Shown one piece after another: positions 1-6,868 of a DNA stretch of 16,937 nucleotides; position 1 is the first letter of the stretch, and each line of letters opens with the position of its first letter. Source of the stretch: Nitrosopumilaceae archaeon (GTDB lineage Archaea; Thermoproteota; Nitrososphaeria; Nitrososphaerales; Nitrosopumilaceae); assembly GCA_030697975.1 (NCBI GenBank), contig JAUYOQ010000298.1, forward strand, positions 1 through 16,937, read 5' to 3'. The notes under the pieces are model-generated. The model had not been told where the DNA came from. It saw nothing but the letters and a program-made list of their open reading frames with translations, and made no database searches. The translations under genes were made by a program, and so were the position numbers.

Positions 1-20
1 ATGAAAAAAAGCGTCTATGC

Positions 21-28
21 TATATATA
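21..28 (+). promoter_or_regulatory. TATA box of argH
   Basis: An alternating T/A run lies about 25 nt upstream of the ATG at 50, the usual archaeal TATA-to-transcription-start distance. Transcription would then begin at or next to that ATG, giving a leaderless mRNA. This is inferred from spacing and base content only. Confidence 0.5.
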
Positions 29-49
29 ACCATTCTAAACTTTATGATA

Positions 50-1504
50 ATGTATCGGTCTCGACTAAAAAAAAATCTTAACGAGATTACACTAGAGTAT
101 GTTTCATCACTTTTTGATGATGCAGAAATTGCATTTTATGATATAGCTGGTAGTCAAGCACACGTGATAATGCTTTACGAAAAAAAAATCATAACAAAAA
201 GTGATGCAAAAAAAATTCTTGTAGCACTTGAAAGACTCAAAAAAGAAAAATTTGACAAAAAATCTGATTCTGAAGACATTCACGAACTAATAGAACAACA
301 TGTTATCAAAAAAATTGGGATGGCAAGCGGTGGCAAAATGCATACAGGCCGTTCTCGAAATGATCAGGTATCACTTGATATACGAATGAAAATACGAGAC
401 GACATCAATCTTTTATGTCAATGTCTTTTGAACATGATTCAAACACTTGTTTCACTAGCACAGAAACATCAGAAAACCATAATGCCACTTTACACACACC
501 TGCAGCAAGCCCAAGTTGGATTATTTTCGCATTATCTTCTATCATACACAGATGCCTTGTTTAGGGATCTTGAGCGACTCTATGTGACATATGGACGAGT
601 AAACGAATCTCCACTAGGTGCAGGACCAATTGGAGGAACTAGCATTCCAATTGATAGGCAGAGTACGGCAAAACTGCTTGGCTTTAAAGGCATAGTAGAA
701 AATTCAATTGATGCTACAAGCACACGAGACTATGTAATAGAATACGTTGCAGCGGTTGCCATTATTATGACAAATCTTAGCCGACTTGCAGAAGACTTTG
801 TTATATGGTCGACTTCAGAATTTGCCTTTATCGAATTGCCAGACGAATTTACATCTCCATCAAGTGTTATGCCTCAAAAGAAAAATCCTGACATTTTGGA
901 GCTCACTAGGGGAAAAACAGCACAAGTAATTGGCAACCTTACAACCATTCTTTCAATAGTAAAGGGACTCCCATCTGGATATAATCGAGATTTACAGCAA
1001 ATAAAGCCATCAATTTGGTCTTCATCTAGAATCGCAATCACTGCACTCATTGTCATAAAATCTATGTTGGAAAAGATAAACGTAGACAACCAAAATATGA
1101 AAAAAGCAATGGAAGGGGGATATCTTGTAGCACTAGATGTTGCAGAAAATCTAGCCAACAATGGAATACCGTTTAGGACAGCTCACCAGATTGTAGGAAA
1201 TTTGGTAAAAACTGCACACATCTCAAAAAAATCACTTGAAAAACTTTCTATAGATGAGATTAAAAGATCAACAAAAGGCATTGATCCAAAAACAATCAAA
1301 AAAATCATAGATTCGACCTCGATTAGTTCATCACTTCAGAACAGAATATCACAAGGGTCATCTGGAATTAGTGAACAAAAGAGGATGATTCAACATAGGA
1401 TGGATAAAATCAATGCATACAAGACTGGAATAACAAAACGAGGCAATGAAGTAAAAACAGTGTTTTCAAATCTTACTCTAAAGGTCAAAAGTCTTACAAA
1501 ATAG
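50..1504 (+). CDS. argH: Argininosuccinate lyase
   Basis: The product splits argininosuccinate into arginine and fumarate, the last step of arginine biosynthesis, as a cytosolic homotetramer of the fumarase/aspartase superfamily. Visible family signatures are GGKMHTGRSRNDQ near residue 100 and the signature loop SPSSVMPQKKNPD around residues 269-281, which carries the catalytic serine (S271/S272). The loop reads SPSS where bacterial enzymes usually have TGSS. Length from this start is 484 aa, normal to slightly long for the family (about 460-490). In-frame ATGs also occur at 17 and 44. I chose 50 because homologues begin with a short Y/W-R-S/G-R-type segment and because the TATA box at 21-28 would place the transcript start there; a start at 17 would overlap the promoter. 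The gene is monocistronic here and ends 1 nt before the convergent tRNA-Lys. It is more A-rich than the rest of the window (15 G/C in 60 bases at 181-240). Confidence 0.95.
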   Translation: MYRSRLKKNLNEITLEYVSSLFDDAEIAFYDIAGSQAHVIMLYEKKIITKSDAKKILVALERLKKEKFDKKSDSEDIHELIEQHVIKKIGMASGGKMHTGRSRNDQVSLDIRMKIRDDINLLCQCLLNMIQTLVSLAQKHQKTIMPLYTHLQQAQVGLFSHYLLSYTDALFRDLERLYVTYGRVNESPLGAGPIGGTSIPIDRQSTAKLLGFKGIVENSIDATSTRDYVIEYVAAVAIIMTNLSRLAEDFVIWSTSEFAFIELPDEFTSPSSVMPQKKNPDILELTRGKTAQVIGNLTTILSIVKGLPSGYNRDLQQIKPSIWSSSRIAITALIVIKSMLEKINVDNQNMKKAMEGGYLVALDVAENLANNGIPFRTAHQIVGNLVKTAHISKKSLEKLSIDEIKRSTKGIDPKTIKKIIDSTSISSSLQNRISQGSSGISEQKRMIQHRMDKINAYKTGITKRGNEVKTVFSNLTLKVKSLTK

Positions 1505-1505
1505 G

Positions 1506-1579
1506 CGGGTCTGGTGGGATTTGGACCCACGACAACCGGATTAAAAGTCCGGTGCGCTACCTGGCTGCGCCACAGACCC
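1506..1579 (-). tRNA. tRNA-Lys (anticodon TTT)
   Basis: On the minus strand the cloverleaf folds fully. The acceptor pair is GGGTCTG/CAGACCC with discriminator G, the D stem GCGC/GCGC, the anticodon stem CCGGA/TCCGG with loop CTTTTAA (anticodon TTT, Lys), and the T stem GTGGG/CCCAC. No intron is seen and CCA is not encoded (the following bases are CCT). The T loop reads TCCAAAT, so position 55 appears to be C instead of the near-universal T. The 3' end lies 1 nt from the argH stop codon. Confidence 0.93.
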
Positions 1580-1601
1580 CACTTGCAAATTTCTCAGGCG
1601 T

Positions 1602-1609
1602 GTATAATT
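1602..1609 (-). promoter_or_regulatory. Probable TATA box of tRNA-Lys
   Basis: On the minus strand an AATTATAC stretch is centred about 26 nt before the tRNA 5' end at 1579, the spacing expected for an archaeal TATA box. Confidence 0.45.
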
Positions 1610-1641
1610 TAGTCTTTTACAACAAATTTGAGCTTACGAAA

Positions 1642-1650
1642 CTTTTAAAC
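1642..1650 (+). promoter_or_regulatory. Probable TATA box of tRNA-Asp
   Basis: CTTTTAAAC is centred about 30 nt before the first base of tRNA-Asp. It is the best TATA-like element in the 96-nt gap between the divergently transcribed tRNA genes. Confidence 0.4.
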
Positions 1651-1675
1651 TGGGACTTTTGTTTTTTTGATCTGC

Positions 1676-1753
1676 GCCCTTGTAGTATAGCCCGGTCTAG
1701 AATTCGGCCCTGTCACGGCTGAGACGCGTGTTCAAATCCCGCCGAGGGCGCCA
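1676..1753 (+). tRNA. tRNA-Asp (anticodon GTC), CCA encoded
   Basis: The acceptor GCCCTTG pairs with CGAGGGC (one G-T pair), followed by discriminator G and an encoded CCA at 1751-1753. The anticodon stem is CGGCC/GGCTG with loop CTGTCAC, giving GTC (Asp). The T loop is the normal TTCAAAT. Two stem positions do not pair by eye: A12-A23 in the D stem and T52-C62 in the T stem (GCGTG against CCCGC). Despite this, the acceptor, discriminator and anticodon all match tRNA-Asp. The last base abuts the stop codon of the convergent phosphatase gene. Confidence 0.88.
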
Positions 1754-2575
1754 CTATTTCTTAATCTGAGATACAATCTCATCAAGAATTTTCTTATTTG
1801 CAGCAGCTATAAAGGACAACTTTGTTTCAAAACCAAGATCAGAATCAAGTGGTTTCAAATCAGGATCCAAAACAAATCCGCCAGCTTCATTTACTAACAA
1901 ATAGCCTGCAGCCATATCAGTAACTCTAATTTTTTCTCGAAGATCAATGTACACATCAATCAAGCCACGAGCAAACATCGCAAGCTCTAATGCATTTGCT
2001 CCAAGATGTCTTGTATGGTTGCTACTTTTAAAAACCGGTTGCAACTTTTTGATTAGCTCAGGACTTGAACCTGAAACATTAACACCAATTATTTTGTATA
2101 TGGGTAGTGTTTTTTGTACCTGAATTTTTTTTCCATTCATAAAGGCGCCTTTTCCTTTTGTTGCCCAATACATATCCCCTGAATGTAAATCGGTTACAAC
2201 CCCATCAGTTACAGAGCTTAGCTTGTTGTCTGTTGCAAACGCAAGTGAGCAGCAAAAAAATGGTATTCCCCTTACTGCATTTGCAGAACCATCAATTGCA
2301 TCCATTATCACAAATCCCTTTGGATTATCTGATAACTCAACACGACCGCATTCCTCGCCTAAAACAACGCATTGAAAATTGATTTTTTTTAAATAATCAA
2401 GGACAGCTTTTTCTGCAACAATATCTATTCTTCGTGAGATATCACCCCCAGCTCCCCTTCCAAAATCTCCTGCGGCATCTTCTGTGCCTGCCATGTTTTT
2501 TACATTTTGATACACTTGCTTTGAGGCTTCACGGAGAACCTCGATTACTTGCATAAAGCTACTCAAATTTTTCAT
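1754..2575 (-). CDS. Inositol monophosphatase / fructose-1,6-bisphosphatase family phosphatase
   Basis: This is a Mg2+-dependent, lithium-sensitive-type sugar phosphatase of the IMPase superfamily. Archaeal members often act on both inositol-1-phosphate and fructose-1,6-bisphosphate, so the substrate is not settled by sequence. The three metal-site motifs are present: GEE (residues 73-75), DAIDGSANAVRG (92-103, with D92, D95 and G96-S97) and TDMAAG with the catalytic-site Asp D220. A GGDISRRID segment near residues 43-51 matches the family's flexible-loop region (G-D-x-x-x-x-x-D). At 273 aa it is full length and soluble, with no signal peptide. An in-frame ATG at residue 8 (2554) is a possible alternative start; TATA-like elements fit either choice. 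The gene is divergent from the 2632 operon, so the two share a short promoter region. Its stop codon directly touches tRNA-Asp. An FBPase role would suit gluconeogenesis in an autotroph, but that is inference. Confidence 0.88.
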   Translation of the reverse strand: MKNLSSFMQVIEVLREASKQVYQNVKNMAGTEDAAGDFGRGAGGDISRRIDIVAEKAVLDYLKKINFQCVVLGEECGRVELSDNPKGFVIMDAIDGSANAVRGIPFFCCSLAFATDNKLSSVTDGVVTDLHSGDMYWATKGKGAFMNGKKIQVQKTLPIYKIIGVNVSGSSPELIKKLQPVFKSSNHTRHLGANALELAMFARGLIDVYIDLREKIRVTDMAAGYLLVNEAGGFVLDPDLKPLDSDLGFETKLSFIAAANKKILDEIVSQIKK

Positions 2576-2590
2576 AATTTAAGACTACTT

Positions 2591-2601
2591 GAATTAAATT
2601 T
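2591..2601 (-). promoter_or_regulatory. TATA-like element for the phosphatase gene
   Basis: On the minus strand the AT-only core AAATTTAATTC is centred about 21 nt before the ATG at 2575. A second AT-rich element at 2577-2584 sits about 27 nt before the alternative ATG at 2554. Which one is used cannot be decided from sequence. Confidence 0.3.
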
Positions 2602-2610
2602 CACTGAACG

Positions 2611-2619
2611 CATAAATAT
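2611..2619 (+). promoter_or_regulatory. TATA box of the unknown-rfcL-Cys-rich operon
   Basis: CATAAATAT is centred about 25 nt before the GTG at 2641. It would give a leaderless or nearly leaderless transcript and argues for GTG 2641 over TTG 2632 as the start of the first gene. Confidence 0.45.
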
Positions 2620-2631
2620 CAAAATCAGAGC

Positions 2632-3765
2632 TTGCAGTATGTGAGTGGAAAAGACGAATCAATTTTTAGTAAAGATGCATTAATGGGAACAAAATCTGGA
2701 AAACAAATCATAAAACAAGGACTGTTCAAATCACAAGGATTCAAACAATTCAACCATTACAAAGAACAAGCAGAAAAACAATTTCCAGATTTTGCAAAAC
2801 GTTTTACAACCGATCTTTTAAGCGAAATCAAAAACGATTCCTCGCCTGCCTTGACCCAGCAGAAATTTGCAGAAGAAATTGGCTCATCAGAGATTACGCT
2901 AGAATCATCGCAAATCGCTCAAATCAAGTCAAAACTGGAAAATTTTGACGTCTTGCATGACAGGGTTTTGCGAATCCTAAACTCAAATTTTGTCAAAATG
3001 ACACTACCTGTTTTTAATGCCCTCTATGATGCAGCCTCAAAACATTATGGCTATGATGATCCTAAATTGCGTGAAAACATCATTGATGGCCATATCATAG
3101 CAATCGATCTTAGCGAACCAATGGATAGAATTGTTGACAAAGACGAAGACTTGGATTATCTTGATGATTACAAGCTAATGAATCCATACATCCTAAAACT
3201 TGCAAGAGAAAAAATCTCGCAAGGCGGAGAAGAAATACTTGAAGAATTTGAGCGAGGCTTTAAGGACGCAAGAATAGGACAATACCTTGACGTCAAGCTC
3301 AAGTCAAGACCAAACCAAATCACAGAGGAAAACATGAACGAGTGTTACAAAAAATATCGAGCCGTTATGGGAACTGCCGGAAGAAACATGGCACTAGGGA
3401 AAAATCCACTCGGTGAGATATTTTATCTTGGCATGGCAAGGGCAGCAGAATGTGTGGGGTGTGGAAACGAAATCGAAGACTCTATAAAAAATAAATTCAT
3501 CAAAATTCCGTCATGGCCGTTATACTATTCGTTACTTGCAGGCGATGTAAAGCGTGGCTTTGATTTTACGATGCAAAAAAGCGAGCTTTATCTCAGCGAC
3601 GCAAGTCTTGCGCTGGAATTGCTGCCTGAAAATTTCTCGCATAAAAGCTTTTTAGAATTTCTGTTTCTTACAGTTGAGCATTATAACCAGTATTGGTATA
3701 ATCGGCTTCAAAAAGAAAATCTGTGGAAAGAATTCTCAGTAAACCTTCCAAGTGTTTCAAAATGA
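2632..3765 (+). CDS. Uncharacterised protein upstream of rfcL
   Basis: I do not recognise this family. The 377-aa product has no signal peptide or clear membrane segment and looks soluble, mostly helical and charged. It has an acidic stretch near residues 160-182 (DKDEDLDYLDDY) and a short ECVGCGNE segment near residue 280, holding two of its three cysteines (the third is in NECYKKY, near 240). That is too few for an obvious zinc finger. No nucleotide-binding loop or catalytic signature stands out. Start choices are TTG 2632 or GTG 2641, the latter better placed after the TATA box. The stop codon overlaps the start of rfcL (ATGA, 3762-3765), so the two are almost certainly co-transcribed and translationally coupled. 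A link to replication is suggested by this coupling alone. Confidence 0.85.
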   Translation: MQYVSGKDESIFSKDALMGTKSGKQIIKQGLFKSQGFKQFNHYKEQAEKQFPDFAKRFTTDLLSEIKNDSSPALTQQKFAEEIGSSEITLESSQIAQIKSKLENFDVLHDRVLRILNSNFVKMTLPVFNALYDAASKHYGYDDPKLRENIIDGHIIAIDLSEPMDRIVDKDEDLDYLDDYKLMNPYILKLAREKISQGGEEILEEFERGFKDARIGQYLDVKLKSRPNQITEENMNECYKKYRAVMGTAGRNMALGKNPLGEIFYLGMARAAECVGCGNEIEDSIKNKFIKIPSWPLYYSLLAGDVKRGFDFTMQKSELYLSDASLALELLPENFSHKSFLEFLFLTVEHYNQYWYNRLQKENLWKEFSVNLPSVSK

Positions 3766-4922
3766 TGTGGTCAGAAAAATACCGTCCTCAATCTTTAATG
3801 GATATGATTGGAAATGAGGAAGCACGATCAGCTTTTGTTGAATGGTTTGGAAAATGGAAAAAGGGAACAAAGCCACTCCTAATGGTTGGTCCACCAGGAA
3901 TAGGTAAAACAACACTTGCAAACCTTGCCGCAAAACAGTTTGGATATGATATGATCAGCCTCAACGCAAGCGATGTTAGAAACAAGCAGCAAATCCAAGA
4001 AATTCTTAGTCCCGTTCTTGGAAACGCAAGCTTGCTTGGTAGTCCTATGATATTTGTTGATGAGGTGGATGGTGTTCATGGCAGAGCGGACTTTGGTGGA
4101 GTTGAGGCACTGCTTGATATTCTAAAAGAGCCAACAATTCCAATAATTCTTGCAGCAAACTCTGAATCATCAGACAAAATGAAAAGTATCAAAAAGGCGA
4201 CAAAAACAATCTACCTAAGACCACTTCCGCCTCGACTCATGCAGCTATATCTTGAAAGAATTTTGAAAAAAGAGTACGCAAAGCTAAGTCCTGGCTCGCT
4301 AGCCAAACTAATAATGGAATCAAGAGGCGACATACGCTCTATGATAAATTCATCTCAGGCACTTGTAACAGGCTTTGAGCCTCAAACCGAAAAATCATTT
4401 GAGATTTTAGACATTGAAGAAGGAGTAAACTCATTTTTTAAGGCAAATTCTTTGGCCGAAGCTCGTCTAGTACTTTATTCACTAAGAATTGATCCAAGAG
4501 AAAAAATCAACGCATTCTACTCTAGCATTATCTCAAGTGGCATTTCGCAAGATCAAATGCAGCAAATGCTTCAAGTCATGTCAGAAGCTGATCTTTTGTA
4601 TGGTAGAATAATTAGAACACAGGAATGGAGGCTCTTGCGATATCTTGACGCAATACTTGTTGGGCTATACAAGAAGGACTTGCCAGTACGATATTCGCGA
4701 TTTAACCTTTCTTGGCCACTTCTAAATAGACTGAGATGGGATGGAAAAAACATCAAATCACTTGCATCAAACATGACAAAAGTTTTGCACGTTTCGATGA
4801 GCACCTTTGCAACCTTTTATTTCCCATTCATTTTGTTTTTGATGCAAAACAAAAAACTGGACCTGAACCTAGATGAGAGCTATAACGAATTGCTAGAAAA
4901 GGAAATAAAGTTGCTAAAATGA
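3762..4922 (+). CDS. rfcL: Replication factor C large subunit (clamp loader)
   Basis: This AAA+ ATPase subunit, together with the small RFC subunit, loads the PCNA sliding clamp on primed DNA. The N-terminus MMWSEKYRPQSL is the characteristic RFC box. Walker A GPPGIGKTT is at residues 43-51 and Walker B FVDEVDG ends at 104. A sensor-1-like AANSE and a sensor-2 GDIRSMIN follow, then a helical C-terminal collar domain. The SRC arginine-finger motif of small subunits is absent, as expected for the large subunit. ATG at 3762 overlaps the upstream stop by 4 nt; ATG 3765 is equally possible. An in-frame ATG at 3723 lies inside the upstream gene and would add residues that RFC proteins lack. At about 386 aa it is shorter than euryarchaeal RfcL proteins (roughly 400-500 aa before any intein). 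I see no C-terminal PCNA-binding box of the QxxLxxFF type; the tail ends in a charged helix. Confidence 0.94.
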   Translation: MMWSEKYRPQSLMDMIGNEEARSAFVEWFGKWKKGTKPLLMVGPPGIGKTTLANLAAKQFGYDMISLNASDVRNKQQIQEILSPVLGNASLLGSPMIFVDEVDGVHGRADFGGVEALLDILKEPTIPIILAANSESSDKMKSIKKATKTIYLRPLPPRLMQLYLERILKKEYAKLSPGSLAKLIMESRGDIRSMINSSQALVTGFEPQTEKSFEILDIEEGVNSFFKANSLAEARLVLYSLRIDPREKINAFYSSIISSGISQDQMQQMLQVMSEADLLYGRIIRTQEWRLLRYLDAILVGLYKKDLPVRYSRFNLSWPLLNRLRWDGKNIKSLASNMTKVLHVSMSTFATFYFPFILFLMQNKKLDLNLDESYNELLEKEIKLLK

Positions 4923-5242
4923 GCTGGCGTAAAATTACAATGAAGTTTCCAGGACTATGTATTGTCTGTAACCAAAAGATAGAAGCAAACGAGATTGGCC
5001 TGTGGTCAAAAGGACAGGGAGTAAAGCACGAAAAATGTGACAAGGTAAGTGAGCTAAATTGCATAGTTTGTGGCAATTCTGCTGGCTGCCTGCAATGCGA
5101 GTTTCAGGAAGAATGCAATCGCTCCGTTGTTTCGCAGCTTTGCATATGCAAAAGGTGCAGCGAGTCAAGTGATCCTTTTGACGCTTACCAGCAGTCGGTA
5201 AAAAAGAAATTTCATTTGCTAAATCTTAAAGAGATAGCATAA
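4919..5242 (+). CDS. Small cysteine-rich, probably zinc-binding protein
   Basis: This 107-aa protein has 11 cysteines in its first 80 residues. C14-x2-C17 with H37-x2-C40 resembles a LIM-like or treble-clef zinc site. A second cluster consists of C48-x2-C51, C57-x2-C60, C66 and C75-x-C77-x2-C80. Zinc is the most likely ligand; an iron-sulfur cluster cannot be excluded. The C-terminal 27 residues are cysteine-free and contain QQSVKKKF (91-98), faintly like a PCNA-interacting peptide. I know no named family for it. The start ATG overlaps the rfcL stop codon in an ATGA arrangement, making it the last gene of a translationally coupled three-gene unit. An in-frame ATG at residue 8 is an alternative start but would lose the overlap. 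Confidence 0.85.
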   Translation: MSWRKITMKFPGLCIVCNQKIEANEIGLWSKGQGVKHEKCDKVSELNCIVCGNSAGCLQCEFQEECNRSVVSQLCICKRCSESSDPFDAYQQSVKKKFHLLNLKEIA

Positions 5243-5280
5243 ATCGTATTTCCAAAATTCGACAATAAAATCTAATTAAA

Positions 5281-5289
5281 TTAATATAT
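5281..5289 (+). promoter_or_regulatory. TATA box of the pccB-accC-accB operon
   Basis: TTAATATAT lies in a strongly AT-rich stretch and is centred about 31 nt upstream of the pccB ATG. This predicts a transcript with only a few untranslated bases. Confidence 0.45.
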
Positions 5290-5316
5290 GTAGCACGACG
5301 CTTCAGATCGCTGGGC

Positions 5317-6864
5317 ATGCATTCTGATAAAATTAAAGAGTTTTTAAAAAAAAATAAAACTGCTGCCCAAGGAGGAGGCGAAGACAAAATCCTCGCTCAA
5401 CACGAAAAGGGAAAACTCACTGCACGCGAAAGAATTGAACTTCTTTTAGATGAAGGAAGCTTTGTTGAGCTTGACGCACTTACCACTCATCACTACTATG
5501 AATTTGACATGCAGCAAAAAAAGTTCTTTGGCGATGGTGTCATTACAGGATATGGAACAATAAACGGAAGACAGGTCTTTGTTTTTGCTTATGACTTTAC
5601 TGTACTAGGCGGCACGCTGAGTGCAATGGGTGCAAAAAAAATTACAAAGCTTATGGATCATGCGGTCCGTGTTGGGTCTCCAATTATTGGCATTATGGAC
5701 TCTGGCGGTGCACGAATTCAGGAAGGAATACTAAGCCTTGATGGCTTTGCTGATATCTTTTATCACAACGAGCTTGCATCAGGCGTAGTACCACAAATTA
5801 CTGCAAGCATTGGCCCATCTGCTGGAGGCGCTGTATATTCTCCTGCAATGACTGACTTTGTAATAATGGTTGAAAAGGCATCTACCATGTTTGTCACAGG
5901 TCCAGATGTTGTAAAGACCGTTCTTGGAGAAGAGGTATCATTTGATGAATTGGGTGGCGCAATGACACATGGAACAAAAAGCGGAGTTGCACACTTTGTT
6001 GCAAAAAACGAATACGAATGTATGGATTACATCAAAACCCTTCTTTCCTACATACCGCAAAACAATACCGCAGAACCATCTGTTGTCCCAAACGACGATG
6101 ACCCAAACCGACTGGATCATAATCTCATTAACATAGTTCCTGAAAACTCACTTCAGCCCTATGACATGAAGCAAATAATTTACTCTATTGTTGATAATCA
6201 CGTATTCTTTGAGGTCCATGAGCTATTTGCGCAAAACATCATAGTAGGATTTGCAAGACTACACGGAAGGACAATTGGAATTGTTGCAAACCAGCCTTTT
6301 CATCTGGCTGGTGCACTAGACATTGACTCTTCAAACAAGGCAGCACGATTCATTAGATTCTGCGACTGCTTTAACATTCCAATCATTACTTTGGTTGATA
6401 CACCAGGATACATGCCTGGATCAAACCAAGAACACAACGGCATCATAAGACATGGAAGCAAGCTGTTGTATGCATACTGTGAAGCTACAGTTCCAAAGAT
6501 TACGTTAGTTATTGGCAAGGCATATGGTGGGGCATACATTGCCATGGCAAGCAAAAATCTGCGAACAGACATCAACTATGCATGGCCTACTGCCCAAATC
6601 GCTGTACTTGGCTCTGAGGCAGCAGTTAGAATAATGAACAAAAGAGACTTGGATAAAGCAAAGGACCCCGAGGCGCTAAAAAAGCAGCTAGTAGAAGAGT
6701 TTACAGAAAAATTTGCAAACCCCTACGTTGCAGCCTCGCATGGAACAGTAGATAGTGTAATTGACCCAGCAGAGACAAGACCAATGCTAATCAAGGCGCT
6801 AGAGATTCTAGTAAACAAAAGAGAAAAACAGCTACCACGAAAACACGGAAACATCAATCTGTGA
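5317..6864 (+). CDS. pccB: Acetyl-CoA/propionyl-CoA carboxylase, carboxyltransferase subunit
   Basis: This subunit transfers CO2 from carboxybiotin to acetyl-CoA or propionyl-CoA, making malonyl-CoA or methylmalonyl-CoA. In autotrophic Thermoproteota and Nitrososphaerota these are the two carboxylations of the 3-hydroxypropionate/4-hydroxybutyrate cycle. It is a single-chain, PccB-type carboxyltransferase (515 aa, normal for the family) with two crotonase-like halves. The N-half holds DSGGARIQEG (128-137) and GPSAGGAVYSP (166-176), the oxyanion-hole glycines. The C-half holds VDTPGYMPGSNQEHNGIIRHG and GKAYGGAY followed by AWPTAQIAVLG. No zinc-finger AccD domain is present, which fits the PCC type. 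ATG 5317 agrees with the usual N-terminus. It heads an operon with accC 4 nt downstream and accB after that. Sequence alone does not set the acetyl/propionyl preference; archaeal members are usually active on both. Confidence 0.95.
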   Translation: MHSDKIKEFLKKNKTAAQGGGEDKILAQHEKGKLTARERIELLLDEGSFVELDALTTHHYYEFDMQQKKFFGDGVITGYGTINGRQVFVFAYDFTVLGGTLSAMGAKKITKLMDHAVRVGSPIIGIMDSGGARIQEGILSLDGFADIFYHNELASGVVPQITASIGPSAGGAVYSPAMTDFVIMVEKASTMFVTGPDVVKTVLGEEVSFDELGGAMTHGTKSGVAHFVAKNEYECMDYIKTLLSYIPQNNTAEPSVVPNDDDPNRLDHNLINIVPENSLQPYDMKQIIYSIVDNHVFFEVHELFAQNIIVGFARLHGRTIGIVANQPFHLAGALDIDSSNKAARFIRFCDCFNIPIITLVDTPGYMPGSNQEHNGIIRHGSKLLYAYCEATVPKITLVIGKAYGGAYIAMASKNLRTDINYAWPTAQIAVLGSEAAVRIMNKRDLDKAKDPEALKKQLVEEFTEKFANPYVAASHGTVDSVIDPAETRPMLIKALEILVNKREKQLPRKHGNINL

Positions 6865-6868
6865 TTTT

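Noticed and set aside
1..81. Short frame from ATG at 1 (26 codons) overlapping the argH start
   Set aside because: It overlaps the argH promoter and start in another frame, has no conserved features, and may be chance; the true upstream gene is outside the window.
1660..1668. T-run GTTTTTTTG as a terminator
   Set aside because: It lies just upstream of tRNA-Asp on the plus strand, between its TATA box and 5' end, so it cannot terminate that gene; a role in ending argH readthrough is unsupported.
3723..3761. Upstream ATG at 3723 as the rfcL start
   Set aside because: It would add 13 residues overlapping the previous gene and precede the RFC box that normally sits at the N-terminus.
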